Shown here one piece after another: positions 1 to 8,277 of a DNA stretch of 19,353 bases (position 1 is the stretch's first letter; each line of letters opens with the position of its first letter). The notes under the pieces were generated by a model. The model had not been told where the DNA came from and ran no database searches. It saw only the letters and a program-made list of their open reading frames with translations. This DNA is from Mycobacterium sp. (GTDB lineage Bacteria; Actinomycetota; Actinomycetes; Mycobacteriales; Mycobacteriaceae): positions 1 to 19,353 of the forward strand of contig JAHFVB010000020.1 in assembly GCA_023264755.1 (NCBI GenBank). The letters are read 5' to 3'. Position numbers and translations under genes: made by a program.

Positions 1-1731
1 GCAGTGCGGTTCCCAGTAGAAGTAATTGCGCAGCGGACGGAAGAAGTCGTCGAAGTTGGAGATGTTGTCCCGCACTTCGGCGATGTCGATGGCGGTCTGC
101 TTGGTCTTGAGCACCATCGAGTGGGTGACCGCGGCCATCTGCGCAGTCAATGACGACATCTTGGTCAACGAGTCGATGGTGGACTGCATCTCGTCGGCCT
201 GCTTGAGCATGTCGGCCATGCGGTCCTGGTTGTACTTCTGATTCATCGTCTGCGTGGTGCCCTGCATGCTGATCGCGAACGGAATGGTCGTGTGCTTGAT
301 CGGCTTGCCCTCGGGCCGGGTGATGGTCTGGACCCTGGAGATGCCGGGCACGCGGAAGATGGCCTTGGCGATCTTGTCGATGACCAGGAAGTCCGCCGAA
401 TTGCGCAGATCGTGGTCGCTTTCGACCATCAGCAGTTCGGGATTCATCCGGGAGGCGTCGAAGTGCCGCTCGGCGGCGGCATAACCGAGGTTGGCCGCGA
501 TGTCGGCGGGTAGGTACTTTCGATTGTCGTAGCTGGTGCGGTAGCTGGGCAGGGCGAGCAGGCCGACCAGTGCCAGCGCGATCGTCGCGACGAGAATCGG
601 CCCTGGCCAGCGCACCACTGCCGTGCCGATGCGGCGCCAACCGCGCGACCGGATCCGACGTTTGGGCTCGAAGCGCCCGAAGCGGCTGCCGATCACGATG
701 ACGGCGGGCCCCAACGTCAACGCTGCGAGCACGGCTACCAAGGTTCCGATCGCACAGGGTGCGCCGAGGCTCTGGAAGTACGGCAGTCGCGTGAAGCTGA
801 GACAGAGCATGGCGCCGGCGATGGTCAAGCCTGACCCAAGGACCACGTGCGCGGTGCCGCGAAACATCGTGTAGAAGGCGGTTTCTCGGTCCTCGTCGTC
901 GCCGCGCGCTTCCTGGTAGCGGCCGATGGCGAAGATCGCGTAGTCGGTGCCTGCGGCGATGACCATCAGCGTCAGCAAGCTGGTCGCGAACGTCGAGAGC
1001 CCGATGACGTCGTGATAGCCGAGGAATGCCACGATGCCGCGGGCGGCGCCGAGCTCGGAGAACACCATCACCAGCACCAGCAGCATCGTGCCGATCGAGC
1101 GGTACACCAGCAGCAGCATCACGGCGATCACGACGAGCGTGAGCAGTGTGACCAACAGGATGCTCTTGTCGCCGGCGTGGGTCTGATCGGACACCAGTGG
1201 CGCGCCCCCGGTGACGTACGTCTTCAGGCCGGGCGGTGGTGGAGTCGATTCGACGATGCTGCGGACCGCGGCGACGGAGTCGTTGGCGCGGGTCTCGCCC
1301 TGGTTGCCGCGTAGGTAGACCTGGACGTAGGCGGCCTTGCCGTCGTTGCTCTGCGAGCCCGAGGCAGTCAACGGGTCGCTCCAGAAGTCCGCGACGTGCT
1401 CGACGTGAGCGGTGTCGGCCTGGAGCTTCTTCACCAGCCCGTCGTAGTAGTGGTGGGCCTCGGCGCCCAGCGGCTGGTCGCCTTCCAGCAGCACCATCGC
1501 ATTGCTGTCGGAGTCGAACTCTCCGAAGTTGGACCCGATCTGTCTCATCGACATCATCGACGGGCCGTCCTTGGGGCTGAGCCCCACGGTGTGCTCTTTG
1601 GCGACCTCCTCCAACGGAGGAACGGCGACGTTGGTGATGATGGTCAGGGCCAACCAGCCGAGCAGGATCGGTACGGCCATGGCGTGAATGAAGCGGGCCA
1701 CCCGGCCCGGCTCGGTATGCGCGTTGCTCAT
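1..1731 (-). CDS. MmpL-family RND transporter, N-terminal 577 residues (3' end outside window)
   Basis: This is an inner-membrane RND-superfamily exporter of the MmpL type, which moves lipids, glycolipids or siderophores across the mycobacterial membrane using proton flow. The gene reads from ATG at 1731 and runs off the left edge without a stop. Visible parts are a first membrane helix (about residues 16-36), a first periplasmic domain (37-188), and helices from about 190 to 345. One helix carries GTDYAIF (261-267) followed by RYQE; the Asp-Tyr pair is the proton-relay signature of MmpL proteins. Another helix (about 375-394) leads into the second periplasmic domain. That domain contains a long heptad-like helical stretch (about 485-555) ending in [15 protein letters not shown], typical of the MmpL4/MmpL5-like subgroup with a periplasmic coiled coil. 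Full-length family members are about 950-1000 residues, so roughly 60% is present. No mmpS partner lies upstream. The substrate cannot be told. Confidence 0.93.
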   Translation of the reverse strand, partial: MSNAHTEPGRVARFIHAMAVPILLGWLALTIITNVAVPPLEEVAKEHTVGLSPKDGPSMMSMRQIGSNFGEFDSDSNAMVLLEGDQPLGAEAHHYYDGLVKKLQADTAHVEHVADFWSDPLTASGSQSNDGKAAYVQVYLRGNQGETRANDSVAAVRSIVESTPPPPGLKTYVTGGAPLVSDQTHAGDKSILLVTLLTLVVIAVMLLLVYRSIGTMLLVLVMVFSELGAARGIVAFLGYHDVIGLSTFATSLLTLMVIAAGTDYAIFAIGRYQEARGDDEDRETAFYTMFRGTAHVVLGSGLTIAGAMLCLSFTRLPYFQSLGAPCAIGTLVAVLAALTLGPAVIVIGSRFGRFEPKRRIRSRGWRRIGTAVVRWPGPILVATIALALVGLLALPSYRTSYDNRKYLPADIAANLGYAAAERHFDASRMNPELLMVESDHDLRNSADFLVIDKIAKAIFRVPGISRVQTITRPEGKPIKHTTIPFAISMQGTTQTMNQKYNQDRMADMLKQADEMQSTIDSLTKMSSLTAQMAAVTHSMVLKTKQTAIDIAEVRDNISNFDDFFRPLRNYFYWEPHC

Positions 1732-1842
1732 CCAGAGCCCATCCCGACTCGGTGCGGCATCCGCATCACAGCCCCCTCGACGAGCCATCCATCGGCCCAA
1801 AGCGAGACCGCGCGCGTGACAGATCAAGCCCCGCGCGTCATA

Positions 1843-1872
1843 TATCTAGCCAGTCAAACAGTCGTCTGTCAA
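1843..1872 (-). promoter_or_regulatory. Candidate sigma-A-type promoter for mmpL
   Basis: On the minus strand a perfect -35 hexamer TTGACA (1872-1867) is followed after 18 bp by TAGATA (1848-1843), a good -10 match. Transcription would start near 1836, leaving a leader of about 105 nt before the mmpL ATG. The spacer contains an imperfect inverted repeat, ACAG-acga-CTGT, and a second TTGACT. A repressor could therefore bind between the two hexamers; that part is inference. Confidence 0.5.
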
Positions 1873-1897
1873 TCGTGCTGGAGTCGGCGTTTTGCCC

Positions 1898-1918
1898 GAC
1901 CAGCGCCGCTCGGTGGTC
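1898..1918 (-). terminator. Weak hairpin downstream of the glycosyltransferase gene
   Basis: GACCA at 1898-1902 pairs with TGGTC at 1914-1918, with a further CG/CG pair inside the loop. It lies about 60 bp past the glycosyltransferase stop and before the mmpL promoter. There is no T-tract, so it is at best a mycobacterial-style U-less terminator. The rest of the 1732-1978 gap holds only the mmpL promoter candidate. Confidence 0.22.
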
Positions 1919-1978
1919 CGTCGTACGGCCGTCGAACCGGGGGCCGCCGGGGTGCGGGCCGTGCCGCCGACGCGGCCG

Positions 1979-3157
1979 TCAGACCAGGGCTCGCCGCTCG
2001 CGGAGAAGTCGTTGCGCCAAGCTGATATAGGTCGTCGCGACGACCGGCCCCGCCAAGGTGGGCGCCAACCGGCGCCCCTCGGCCGCCATGTTGCCGGCCA
2101 GCCGCGGGTCGGTGAGGACCCGCCGCAGCGCGGAGGTCAGGGCCTCCGGATCGTCGTGGTCGACGATGATGCCCGCGCCCGTGCGTAGCAGTTCCATCGC
2201 ATGCGGGAACGCCGTGGCCACCACCGGGCGGCCGCTTGCGACGGCGTTCACCAGGGCCCCGGAGGACAGTTGATGGCTCGAGTCGTAGGGCAGCACCACC
2301 ACGGCGCTGGACTGCACCATGGTGGCCACCGCCGAACCGCTGCGATAGGCCGGATCGAATACCACCGAGCCCGTCAGGCCGCGCTCGCGGACCTGCTCGA
2401 TGCGCGCCTCGCGGTAGGCCTCCCCCTCAGCCTCCGCGACTCGCGGATGCGTCGGGCCTGCGATCACGTATTGAGGACGGCCCCGGAGGTCCTGTAGCTC
2501 GGCCATGGCGTCGATGACCCGCTCGACGCCCTTGCCGGGACCGAGCAGTCCGCCGGTCAACACGGTCGGCCGGCCGGCCCGCTTCAAGGCGGTGCCCAGC
2601 GGGATCGTTGCGCCGTGGGCGATCGTGCTGACCTTGTGGCGGTCGACGGTGAAGCCGGCGCTCAACTGCGCGGCCGCCGCTTCGGAGGTCACGACCACGT
2701 GGTCGGCCCGCGCGAACATCGCTTCGAAGACAGCTCGTTCCCCCGCGGTGGGGTCGGTGGGGACCGCGTGCGCGATCACGATCGACGGGATGCGTAGCCC
2801 GTTGATGACCTCGACGACCTGGTCGCCGTCGGTACCGCCGTAGATCCCGCAGTCGTGCTGGATCACCGCGATGTCGCGCCGGTTCAACAGGTCCACGCAC
2901 GCGGAGGTCGACGCCGCCGATCCGCTTGCGAGCTCCCCCACCACCCGCGGGTCCGAGGGCGTCGATCCGTCGGCTACCCGCACGACGGTGACGTCGGCGC
3001 CGTTGGCCTCCAACCCCGCGACGAAGGCGGCGCTGAAGCCGGCCATCCCGCACAGCGCAGGCGGGTGCGTGCCTAGGACGCCGAACCGGGGCGGCACGGA
3101 AAGATGTTGTGGTGCAGCACGGTTGGTCAGAGATCTACCAAGAGACAATGCGGTCAA
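1979..3157 (-). CDS. GT4-like (GT-B fold) glycosyltransferase, altered EX7E motif
   Basis: This is a predicted cytoplasmic glycosyltransferase of two Rossmann-like domains that transfers a sugar from an activated donor. Acceptor and donor are unknown. The N-terminal domain opens with RFGVLGTHPPALCGMAGFS (about 24-42), a common start for this GT-B subgroup. The C-terminal domain begins near TGGLLGPGKGVERVIDAM (about 201-218), the usual glycine loop plus Lys. The nucleotide-sugar motif is present as Q-LSSGALV-N followed by SGRPVVAT. Q296 and N304 occupy the positions of the two Glu of the family E-x7-E motif. The start is uncertain: an in-frame stop lies 24 nt upstream of the TTG at 3157. A GTG at 3097 (Val21), just before the conserved region, is an alternative; neither has a strong ribosome-binding site. 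The gene stands alone between mmpL and a small gene, all on the minus strand. Confidence 0.85.
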   Translation of the reverse strand: MTALSLGRSLTNRAAPQHLSVPPRFGVLGTHPPALCGMAGFSAAFVAGLEANGADVTVVRVADGSTPSDPRVVGELASGSAASTSACVDLLNRRDIAVIQHDCGIYGGTDGDQVVEVINGLRIPSIVIAHAVPTDPTAGERAVFEAMFARADHVVVTSEAAAAQLSAGFTVDRHKVSTIAHGATIPLGTALKRAGRPTVLTGGLLGPGKGVERVIDAMAELQDLRGRPQYVIAGPTHPRVAEAEGEAYREARIEQVRERGLTGSVVFDPAYRSGSAVATMVQSSAVVVLPYDSSHQLSSGALVNAVASGRPVVATAFPHAMELLRTGAGIIVDHDDPEALTSALRRVLTDPRLAGNMAAEGRRLAPTLAGPVVATTYISLAQRLLRERRALV

Positions 3158-3299
3158 AGCGATCCCGACGTCCGGTTGTCACGGAGGTGTCCGGCTCGAG
3201 CGGGTGCTCATGGAGCGCAGCGGCTAGGGCTGGATTCATCCCGGACTGATTGGTCGCCCAACCGCACCCACATTACACCCATGGAGGTGCCACGACGAT

Positions 3300-3344
3300 G
3301 GTCGACCGCGGCGAATTGCGGCGCGAACTCGCCGGTGGTCGACC
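3300..3344. repeat. Long imperfect hairpin built on two GGTCGACC palindromes
   Basis: GGTCGACC occurs at 3300-3307 and 3337-3344, and inside these GGCGA (3310-3314) pairs with TCGCC (3329-3333). This gives a 13-pair two-part stem around a 14-nt loop. It sits in the 273-bp gap between the glycosyltransferase start and the end of the 65-aa gene. It may terminate the 65-aa transcript or be a regulatory site. No T-tract follows on either strand. I see no gene in 3158-3430. Confidence 0.35.
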
Positions 3345-3430
3345 CCGTACCCCCGGGCGTCCCGCGGTGCGGGGTGCCGAATTGCGTTTCCGCGCAGCCA
3401 CTCTGCCTGCTGATTCGACACCCCTACCGA

Positions 3431-3628
3431 CTATCCGAAGAGCCGACGTTTCGCAGTCGTCTTCTGATCACCTGCGACGTCGGTCCATTCCCCCGCCGCG
3501 TAGTTGTGCGACGTCTTGGCGCCGATGCGCAGCACGTCCAGCGTGCCGTCCGAATGCTTGACGTAGGAATCGCCGAAACGCATGTACTCGTCGGTTGCGC
3601 CGTCGGCCAGCGTCACGTGAACTGTCAT
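3431..3628 (-). CDS. Small conserved-looking hypothetical protein, 65 aa
   Basis: I do not recognise a named function. The protein is a soluble 65-residue product with no signal peptide or membrane helix. It starts MTVHVTLADG and alternates hydrophobic and polar residues in a way suggesting a small beta-rich fold (about residues 2-50). It ends in a short basic tail (TTAKRRLFG). The ATG at 3628 is preceded after 4 nt by GGAGG (3637-3633), a strong ribosome-binding site, which is the main reason to accept such a short gene. The reading frame is coherent and lacks the Arg/Pro/Ala excess of the shadow frames. The 52-aa gene lies 97 bp upstream on the same strand, so the two could be co-transcribed. 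Similar short proteins beginning MTVHV seem familiar from mycobacteria, but I cannot name a family. Confidence 0.72.
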   Translation of the reverse strand: MTVHVTLADGATDEYMRFGDSYVKHSDGTLDVLRIGAKTSHNYAAGEWTDVAGDQKTTAKRRLFG

Positions 3629-3711
3629 GAAACCTCCAGATGCACCGGCGATACCGACGCGATCGGCTTGAAGTTCACCTGCGGCCCGGAGGACCGAAGG
3701 GTGCGGCAGGG

Positions 3712-3723
3712 CGCGATATCGCG
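3712..3723. promoter_or_regulatory. Perfect 12-bp palindrome CGCGATATCGCG
   Basis: The self-complementary dodecamer lies 2 bp beyond the stop codon of the 52-aa gene, in the 97-bp gap before the 65-aa gene. It could be a dimeric-regulator site or a compact hairpin. Its position upstream of the 65-aa gene makes an operator the more interesting reading. Function is unproven. Confidence 0.3.
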
Positions 3724-3725
3724 AC

Positions 3726-3884
3726 TCAGCGAACCTTTTCCGCGATGGTGTTCAGCGTGTGCAACACGTGAACGGCAAGTGCGCCCGCAGCGTCGTCGTC
3801 GAGCTTGGAATGAGCCAGAATGGTGTCCTTGACGAGGCTGACACGGATGTCATAGGGACTGCGGAACGTTGTGGGCGAAGCCAT
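3726..3884 (-). CDS. Small hypothetical protein, 52 aa (possibly DUF6307-like)
   Basis: The product starts MASPTTFRSPYDIRVSLVKD and ends NTIAEKVR. It is mostly alpha-helical by composition, with an amphipathic helix around residues 12-26 and a second around 29-48; there is no signal or membrane segment. The frame stays open far upstream, but ATG at 3884 was chosen. AAAGGA sits 8 nt before it, and the upstream residues are shadow-like (rich in Arg, Ser and Gly). The protein resembles short actinobacterial proteins that I tentatively associate with DUF6307; that name is a guess from memory. Its role is unknown. It is divergent from the 45-aa gene across a 320-bp gap and could share regulation with it. 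Confidence 0.7.
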   Translation of the reverse strand: MASPTTFRSPYDIRVSLVKDTILAHSKLDDDAAGALAVHVLHTLNTIAEKVR

Positions 3885-4204
3885 CGAATTTGTCCTTTTT
3901 AGCCGAGCATTCTCGCCCGTAGGTGGGCTGCTCGATACCGTCCACGTTACTCCCTTGCCGCTCGGCCGGGCGGGATACGAAAAGTGGGATTCGATGGCAC
4001 CCGCGAAACGGAGCGCCGACCGGCGCCGGCCGCCGCCCCACCTGCCGCCTCGGCATGTTGAAACCCGTTGGTGCGTAAGGCAATACCGCAGGGCTGCGGT
4101 CAGGCGACGAACGGTCGCGCCAGCCATCGCCGAAGCGGGCAGGATGGGCTGGGCGTACAGTCGGCGGATCGGGACCACTCAGGCCCCCAATTAGAGGGCT
4201 GGCA
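3885..4204. other. 320-bp divergent intergenic region between two small genes
   Basis: No gene is supported here. The only clear structure is the 7-2-7 palindrome at 4085-4100. The gap must hold the promoters of the 52-aa gene (minus) and the 45-aa gene (plus). TACAGT at 4155-4160 is a possible -10 for the latter, but without a convincing -35. Confidence 0.5.
4085..4100. promoter_or_regulatory. Perfect 7-2-7 inverted repeat ACCGCAG-gg-CTGCGGT
   Basis: ACCGCAG and CTGCGGT flank a 2-bp centre, the geometry of a site for a dimeric DNA-binding protein rather than an RNA hairpin (the loop would be too small). It lies about 105 bp before the 45-aa gene and 200 bp before the 52-aa gene. A role in their shared control is inference. 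Confidence 0.35.
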
Positions 4205-4342
4205 ATGGCTGACAAGTCTCCCAGATCGAGCATGTCCAAGAAGTCCGCCAAGTCGCTCAAGGAGAAGCGCGCCGACAAGCGCACGGATGGAAGTCAAGCC
4301 TCGGCGACCGACAACTTGATGAACCGCAACAAGAAGCGCTGA
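4205..4342 (+). CDS. Very small, highly basic protein, 45 aa
   Basis: The ATG at 4205 opens MADKSPRSSMSKKSAKSLKE, and the protein ends NLMNRNKKR. It is Lys/Ser/Arg-rich (about one third basic), hydrophilic, and without a signal peptide or hydrophobic segment; the central KSLKEKRADKR is strongly helical. Such charge suggests binding to nucleic acid or ribosomes, but that is inference. GAGGG ends 7-8 nt before the ATG, a good ribosome-binding site. Short mycobacterial proteins of the form MADKS...MSKKS.KSLKEKRA.KR are familiar as conserved hypotheticals, so I consider it real despite its length. A 135-bp gap follows before the isocitrate lyase gene on the same strand. Confidence 0.75.
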   Translation: MADKSPRSSMSKKSAKSLKEKRADKRTDGSQASATDNLMNRNKKR

Positions 4343-4428
4343 CCGCCCCTCCCCTGCCTCGGGCATCCGCCTCTTCGGCCAATCCAAGCGAGCTGGCGAG
4401 TATGAATCCCTGCGCACGCCTGCAGTCA

Positions 4429-4434
4429 TACACT
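4429..4434 (+). promoter_or_regulatory. Candidate -10 element TACACT for the isocitrate lyase gene
   Basis: TACACT fits the TANNNT mycobacterial -10 pattern. A start near 4441 would give a leader of about 37 nt before the chosen ATG. No convincing -35 lies 16-18 bp upstream, so an activator-dependent or extended promoter is possible. No RamB-like site was identified by eye. Confidence 0.28.
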
Positions 4435-4477
4435 CGCTCTATCCGTGGAACTTGGCTCGAAGAGGAGCATGAAGATC

Positions 4478-6784
4478 ATGACGATGACCGAACCGGACGT
4501 CGCGGCCAGCACCCCGTTCGAACGGGATGTCGCGGCCACGCAGGAGTATTTCGACAACCCACGCTTCGACGGGATCGTGCGGCTGTACACGGCCCGCCAA
4601 GTCGTCGAGCAGCGCGGGACGATTCCCACCGACTACACCGTGGCGCGCGAGGCGGCCGCGGCCTTCTACCCGCGGCTGCGGGAACTCTTCGCGTCGAAGA
4701 AGAGCATCACCACCTTCGGCCCCTACTCTCCCGGCCAGGCCGTGACGATCAAGCGGATGGGCATCGAGGGCATCTACCTCGGCGGCTGGGCGACGTCCGC
4801 CAAGGGATCCATCAGTGAGGATCCCGGGCCCGACCTGGCCAGCTATCCGCTGAGCCAGGTGCCGGACGAGGCGGCCGGACTGGTGCGCGCACTGCTGACC
4901 GCCGATCGCAATCAGCAGTACTTGCGCCTGAAGATGACCGACGCACAACGCGCCGCCACCCCGGCGGTCGACTATCGGCCGTTCATCATCGCCGACGCCG
5001 ACACCGGCCACGGCGGAGACCCGCACGTCCGCAACCTGATTCGGCGCTTCGTCGAGGCCGGCGTGCCGGGCTACCACATCGAGGACCAGCGGCCCGGTAC
5101 CAAGAAGTGTGGCCACCAGGGCGGCAAGGTACTGGTGCCGTCGGACGAACAGATCAAACGGCTCAACACCGCCCGCTTCCAACTCGACATCATGCGGGTG
5201 CCGGGCATCATCGTGGCGCGCACGGACGCCGAGGCCGCCAATCTGATCGACAGCCGCGCCGACGAGCGTGACCAGCCGTTCCTGCTCGGCGCGACCAATC
5301 TGAAGGTGCCGCCGTACAAGGCCTGCTATCTGGCGATGATGCGGAGCCTGTACGACCAGGGCGTCACCGACGTGCGCGGCCACCTGCTGTATGCCATTCC
5401 CGACGGCGAGTACGCCACGGCTGACGCCTGGCTCGAACGCCATGGCATCGCATCGGTCATCACCGAGGCGGCTGCTGCATGGAAGGCCGAGCAGGACGGC
5501 CAACAGTCGATCGACGAGCTCTTCGACCACGTCGAGTCGCAGTTCGTCGACGCCTGGCAGGCGGACGCCGGACTGGAGACCTACGGCGAGGCGGTGGCCG
5601 AGCTGCTGGCGTTCCGCGAGCGCGAGGGTGAGCCGCTGGAAATGAACGCCGCGGACTGGCGGACGTTCGCCGAGCACGCATCGCTGTATGCCGCGCGCGA
5701 GAAGGCCAGGGAACTGGGCGCCGACGTCCCGTGGGACTGCGAGCGCACCAAGACTCCCGAGGGGTATTACCAGGTGCGCGGCGGCATTCCGTACGCGATC
5801 GCCAAGTCGCTGGCGGCGGCCCCGTTCGCCGACATCCTCTGGATGGAGACCAAGACCGCCGATCTGGACGACGCCAGGCAGTTCGCCCACGCCATCCACT
5901 CGGTGTACCCCGACAAGATGCTGGCGTACAACCTGTCCCCGTCGTTCAACTGGGACACCACCGGCATGAGCGACGACGAGATGCGGGCCTTCCCCGAGGA
6001 GATCGGCAAGATGGGCTTCGTCTTCAACTTCATGACCTACGGCGGCCACCAGATCGACGGCGTGGCCGCCGAGGAGTTCGCCACCGCGCTGCGCCAGGAC
6101 GGCATGCTGGCGCTGGCCCGGCTGCAGCGCAAGATGCGGCTGGTCGAGTCGCCCTACCGCACCCCTCAGACACTCGTCGGCGGGCCGCGCAGCGATGCCG
6201 CGCTGGCCGCGTCGTCGGGGCGCACCGCGACCACCAAGTCGATGGGCAAGGGCTCGACTCAGCACCAGCACCTGGTGCAGACCGAGGTCCCGAAGAAGCT
6301 GCTCGAGGAGTGGCTGGCGTTGTGGAGCGAGCACTACCACCTCGACGAGACGTTGCGCGTGCAGTTGCGGCCGCGCCGCGCGGGCGGCGAGGTGCTCGAA
6401 CTCGGGATCTACGGCACCAGGGACGACGGCGAAGAGGAACTGCTCGCCAACGTGCTGGTCGATCCGATCAAGGATCGACATGGCCGCAGCATCCTGACCG
6501 TTCGCGACCAGAACACCTTTGCCGAGAAGCTACGCAAGAAGCGCCTGATGACGCTGGTGCACCTCTGGTTGGTGCACCGCTTCAAGGCCGAGGCGGTCTA
6601 CTACGTCACGCCGACCGAGGACAACCTCTATCAAACCGAGAAGATGAAGTCGCACGGCATCTTCAGCAACGTTCATCAGGACGTCGGGGAGATCGTCGTC
6701 GCCGACGTGAATCAGCCGCGCATCGACGAGTTGCTGGCCCCGGATCGCGAAGCGCTGCTGCGCTTGATCCGCAAGGAGGACTAA
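4478..6784 (+). CDS. aceA: Isocitrate lyase 2 (long form, 768 aa)
   Basis: It splits isocitrate to glyoxylate and succinate in the glyoxylate shunt. Mycobacterial enzymes also act as 2-methylisocitrate lyases, clearing propionyl-CoA-derived methylisocitrate. The catalytic signature KKCGH is present with Cys211 as the expected catalytic thiol, and the metal/substrate loop [11 protein letters not shown] precedes it. Residues 1 to about 590 form the TIM-barrel core with the insertions typical of ICL2. Residues from about 600 to 768 form the extra C-terminal domain which, in M. tuberculosis ICL2, mediates activation by acetyl-CoA. Length matches ICL2 (about 766 aa), not the 428-aa ICL1. In-frame starts exist at 4445 (GTG), 4469, 4478 and 4484. 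GAGGAG at 4462-4467 is spaced 10 nt from 4478, which was chosen. The gene is intact, unlike the split aceAa/aceAb of M. tuberculosis H37Rv. Its TAA overlaps the stop codon of the convergent permease. Confidence 0.96.
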   Translation: MTMTEPDVAASTPFERDVAATQEYFDNPRFDGIVRLYTARQVVEQRGTIPTDYTVAREAAAAFYPRLRELFASKKSITTFGPYSPGQAVTIKRMGIEGIYLGGWATSAKGSISEDPGPDLASYPLSQVPDEAAGLVRALLTADRNQQYLRLKMTDAQRAATPAVDYRPFIIADADTGHGGDPHVRNLIRRFVEAGVPGYHIEDQRPGTKKCGHQGGKVLVPSDEQIKRLNTARFQLDIMRVPGIIVARTDAEAANLIDSRADERDQPFLLGATNLKVPPYKACYLAMMRSLYDQGVTDVRGHLLYAIPDGEYATADAWLERHGIASVITEAAAAWKAEQDGQQSIDELFDHVESQFVDAWQADAGLETYGEAVAELLAFREREGEPLEMNAADWRTFAEHASLYAAREKARELGADVPWDCERTKTPEGYYQVRGGIPYAIAKSLAAAPFADILWMETKTADLDDARQFAHAIHSVYPDKMLAYNLSPSFNWDTTGMSDDEMRAFPEEIGKMGFVFNFMTYGGHQIDGVAAEEFATALRQDGMLALARLQRKMRLVESPYRTPQTLVGGPRSDAALAASSGRTATTKSMGKGSTQHQHLVQTEVPKKLLEEWLALWSEHYHLDETLRVQLRPRRAGGEVLELGIYGTRDDGEEELLANVLVDPIKDRHGRSILTVRDQNTFAEKLRKKRLMTLVHLWLVHRFKAEAVYYVTPTEDNLYQTEKMKSHGIFSNVHQDVGEIVVADVNQPRIDELLAPDREALLRLIRKED

Positions 6785-8277
6785 CCGGCGCGGGCCGCTG
6801 GTGCGGCTTCGGCCGTGTCGTCCCGGTCCGGGTCCGTCGCGAGCCGGCTCCGCCGGGCCCCGTGGACGAAGTAGACGACCAGCCCCACCGCCATCCACAC
6901 GAAGAACCGGACCCACGTGGCTGCGGGCAGGTTCAGCATGAGGTACACCGCGGTGAGCACGGCCAGTGCGGGCACCACGGGCACCCCGGGGCAGCGGAAC
7001 GCGCGCTTGAGTTCGGGCCGGGTGCGCCGCAGCACGACGATGCCGATGGCGACCAGTACGAAGGCGAACAGCGTGCCGATGTTGACCAGTTCGGCGAGCT
7101 CGGTCAGCGGGACGAAGGTCGCGATGAGCGCCACGACGACGCCGGTCAACATCGTCGTGCGCAGCGGGGTGCCAAAGCGGGGGCTGACCTTCGCAAAGCT
7201 CCTCGGCAGCAACTGATCTCGGCTCATCGCGAAGAACACGCGGCTCTGGCCCAGCATCAGCACCATCATCACCGTGGTCAGTCCGACCAACGCGCCGATC
7301 GAGATGACGGTGGCGAAGCCGGGATGGCCCACCGAGCGGAACGCCTCGGCGAGCGGGGCGTCGACCTTGATGTCGGTGTACTTCACCATTCCCGTGACCA
7401 CCAACGACACCGCGACGTAGAGCGCCGTGCAGATGCCGAGCGAGGCGAAGATGCCAATGGGCATGTCGCGCTGAGGATTCTTGGTCTCCTCGGCCGCGGT
7501 CGCGACGATGTCGAATCCGATGTAGGCGAAGAAGACCAGGGCCGCGCCGGTGAAGATACCGCTCACCCCGAACGCGCCGGGCGAGAGTCCGAGGTCTTGT
7601 AGCAGCGACGACGTGGCTTGGGCCCCGCTGGCCGACGGGGAGCCGGCCGGTGGCACGAAGGGCGAGTAGTTGCTCATCTTGATGAAGAACAGGCCCGCGA
7701 CGATGACCAGCAGCACGATGGCGACCTTGATGACCACGAAGACGAAGTTGAGCTGTGAGGAGATCTTGATCCCCACGCAGAGCACGCCGGTGAGGATCAG
7801 CACGATCGCGGCGGCGACCAGGTTGTGCCCCTCCCCGTAGGCGAATCCGGGGATGGTGAGGCCGACTCCCTTCAGCACGTCGGCGAAGTAACTCGACCAC
7901 CCGACGGCGACGGTGCTGGCGCCAAGTGCCAATTCCAGGATCAAGTCCCACCCGATGATCCACGCGACGAGCTCGCCGAGGCTGGCATAGGAGAAGGTGT
8001 AGGCCGACCCCGCCACCGGAACCGTGCTGGCGAACTCGGCGTAGCAGAGCGCCGCCAACGCGCAGGCGATGCCCGAGAACACGAACGACAGCGCGATGGC
8101 CGGTCCGGCCTTCTCCCCCGCCGCCTCACCGGTCAACACGAAGATGCCCGTGCCGAGGATGACCCCGACTCCGAACACCGTCAGTTGTAGCGGTCCCAAT
8201 TCCTTGCGCAGCTGGTGCTCGGACTCCTCGGTGTCCTGGATGGACTGCTCGACGCTCTTGGTGCGCATGACGTTCAT
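6781..8277 (-). CDS. APC-superfamily amino-acid permease, RocE/CAT-like, 498 aa
   Basis: This is a cytoplasmic-membrane secondary transporter of the amino acid-polyamine-organocation superfamily. The N-terminus [20 protein letters not shown] resembles mycobacterial RocE-like cationic amino-acid permeases. The first helix carries [15 protein letters not shown] (about 36-50), the unwound substrate-binding helix of the family. TM3 has the [18 protein letters not shown] signature, and TM6 has [25 protein letters not shown], also diagnostic. About 12-13 hydrophobic helices can be counted, ending in a short Asp/Arg/Ala-rich tail. ATG at 8277 was chosen because the open frame upstream is Arg/Gly-rich shadow sequence; ATG at 8268 is an alternative and neither has a strong ribosome-binding site. 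Cationic amino acids are a likely substrate by family only. It is divergent from the second permease, and its stop overlaps that of isocitrate lyase. Confidence 0.92.
   Translation of the reverse strand: MNVMRTKSVEQSIQDTEESEHQLRKELGPLQLTVFGVGVILGTGIFVLTGEAAGEKAGPAIALSFVFSGIACALAALCYAEFASTVPVAGSAYTFSYASLGELVAWIIGWDLILELALGASTVAVGWSSYFADVLKGVGLTIPGFAYGEGHNLVAAAIVLILTGVLCVGIKISSQLNFVFVVIKVAIVLLVIVAGLFFIKMSNYSPFVPPAGSPSASGAQATSSLLQDLGLSPGAFGVSGIFTGAALVFFAYIGFDIVATAAEETKNPQRDMPIGIFASLGICTALYVAVSLVVTGMVKYTDIKVDAPLAEAFRSVGHPGFATVISIGALVGLTTVMMVLMLGQSRVFFAMSRDQLLPRSFAKVSPRFGTPLRTTMLTGVVVALIATFVPLTELAELVNIGTLFAFVLVAIGIVVLRRTRPELKRAFRCPGVPVVPALAVLTAVYLMLNLPAATWVRFFVWMAVGLVVYFVHGARRSRLATDPDRDDTAEAAPAARAG

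Noticed and set aside
1732..1978. An mmpS-like gene upstream of mmpL
   Set aside because: Only a short frame of about a dozen codons from the nearest ATG overlaps the mmpL start (ATGA). It has no MmpS-like membrane helix or length (about 140 aa expected).
3298..3561. Plus-strand frame starting ATG at 3298 with GGAGG about 10 nt upstream
   Set aside because: It runs antisense into the better supported 65-aa gene, has Arg/Pro/Ser-rich shadow composition, and contains no motif. The GGAGG is probably a coincidence.
4439..6481. 680-aa open frame on the minus strand opposite isocitrate lyase
   Set aside because: It is the antisense shadow of a certain gene. Its translation is rich in Arg, Gly, His, Leu and Val and lacks any recognisable motif; such frames are common in high-GC codon usage.
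6785..7602. Plus-strand frame opposite permease 1, rich in His, Gln, Arg and Asp
   Set aside because: This composition is the expected antisense image of membrane-protein codons. No motif or ribosome-binding site supports it.
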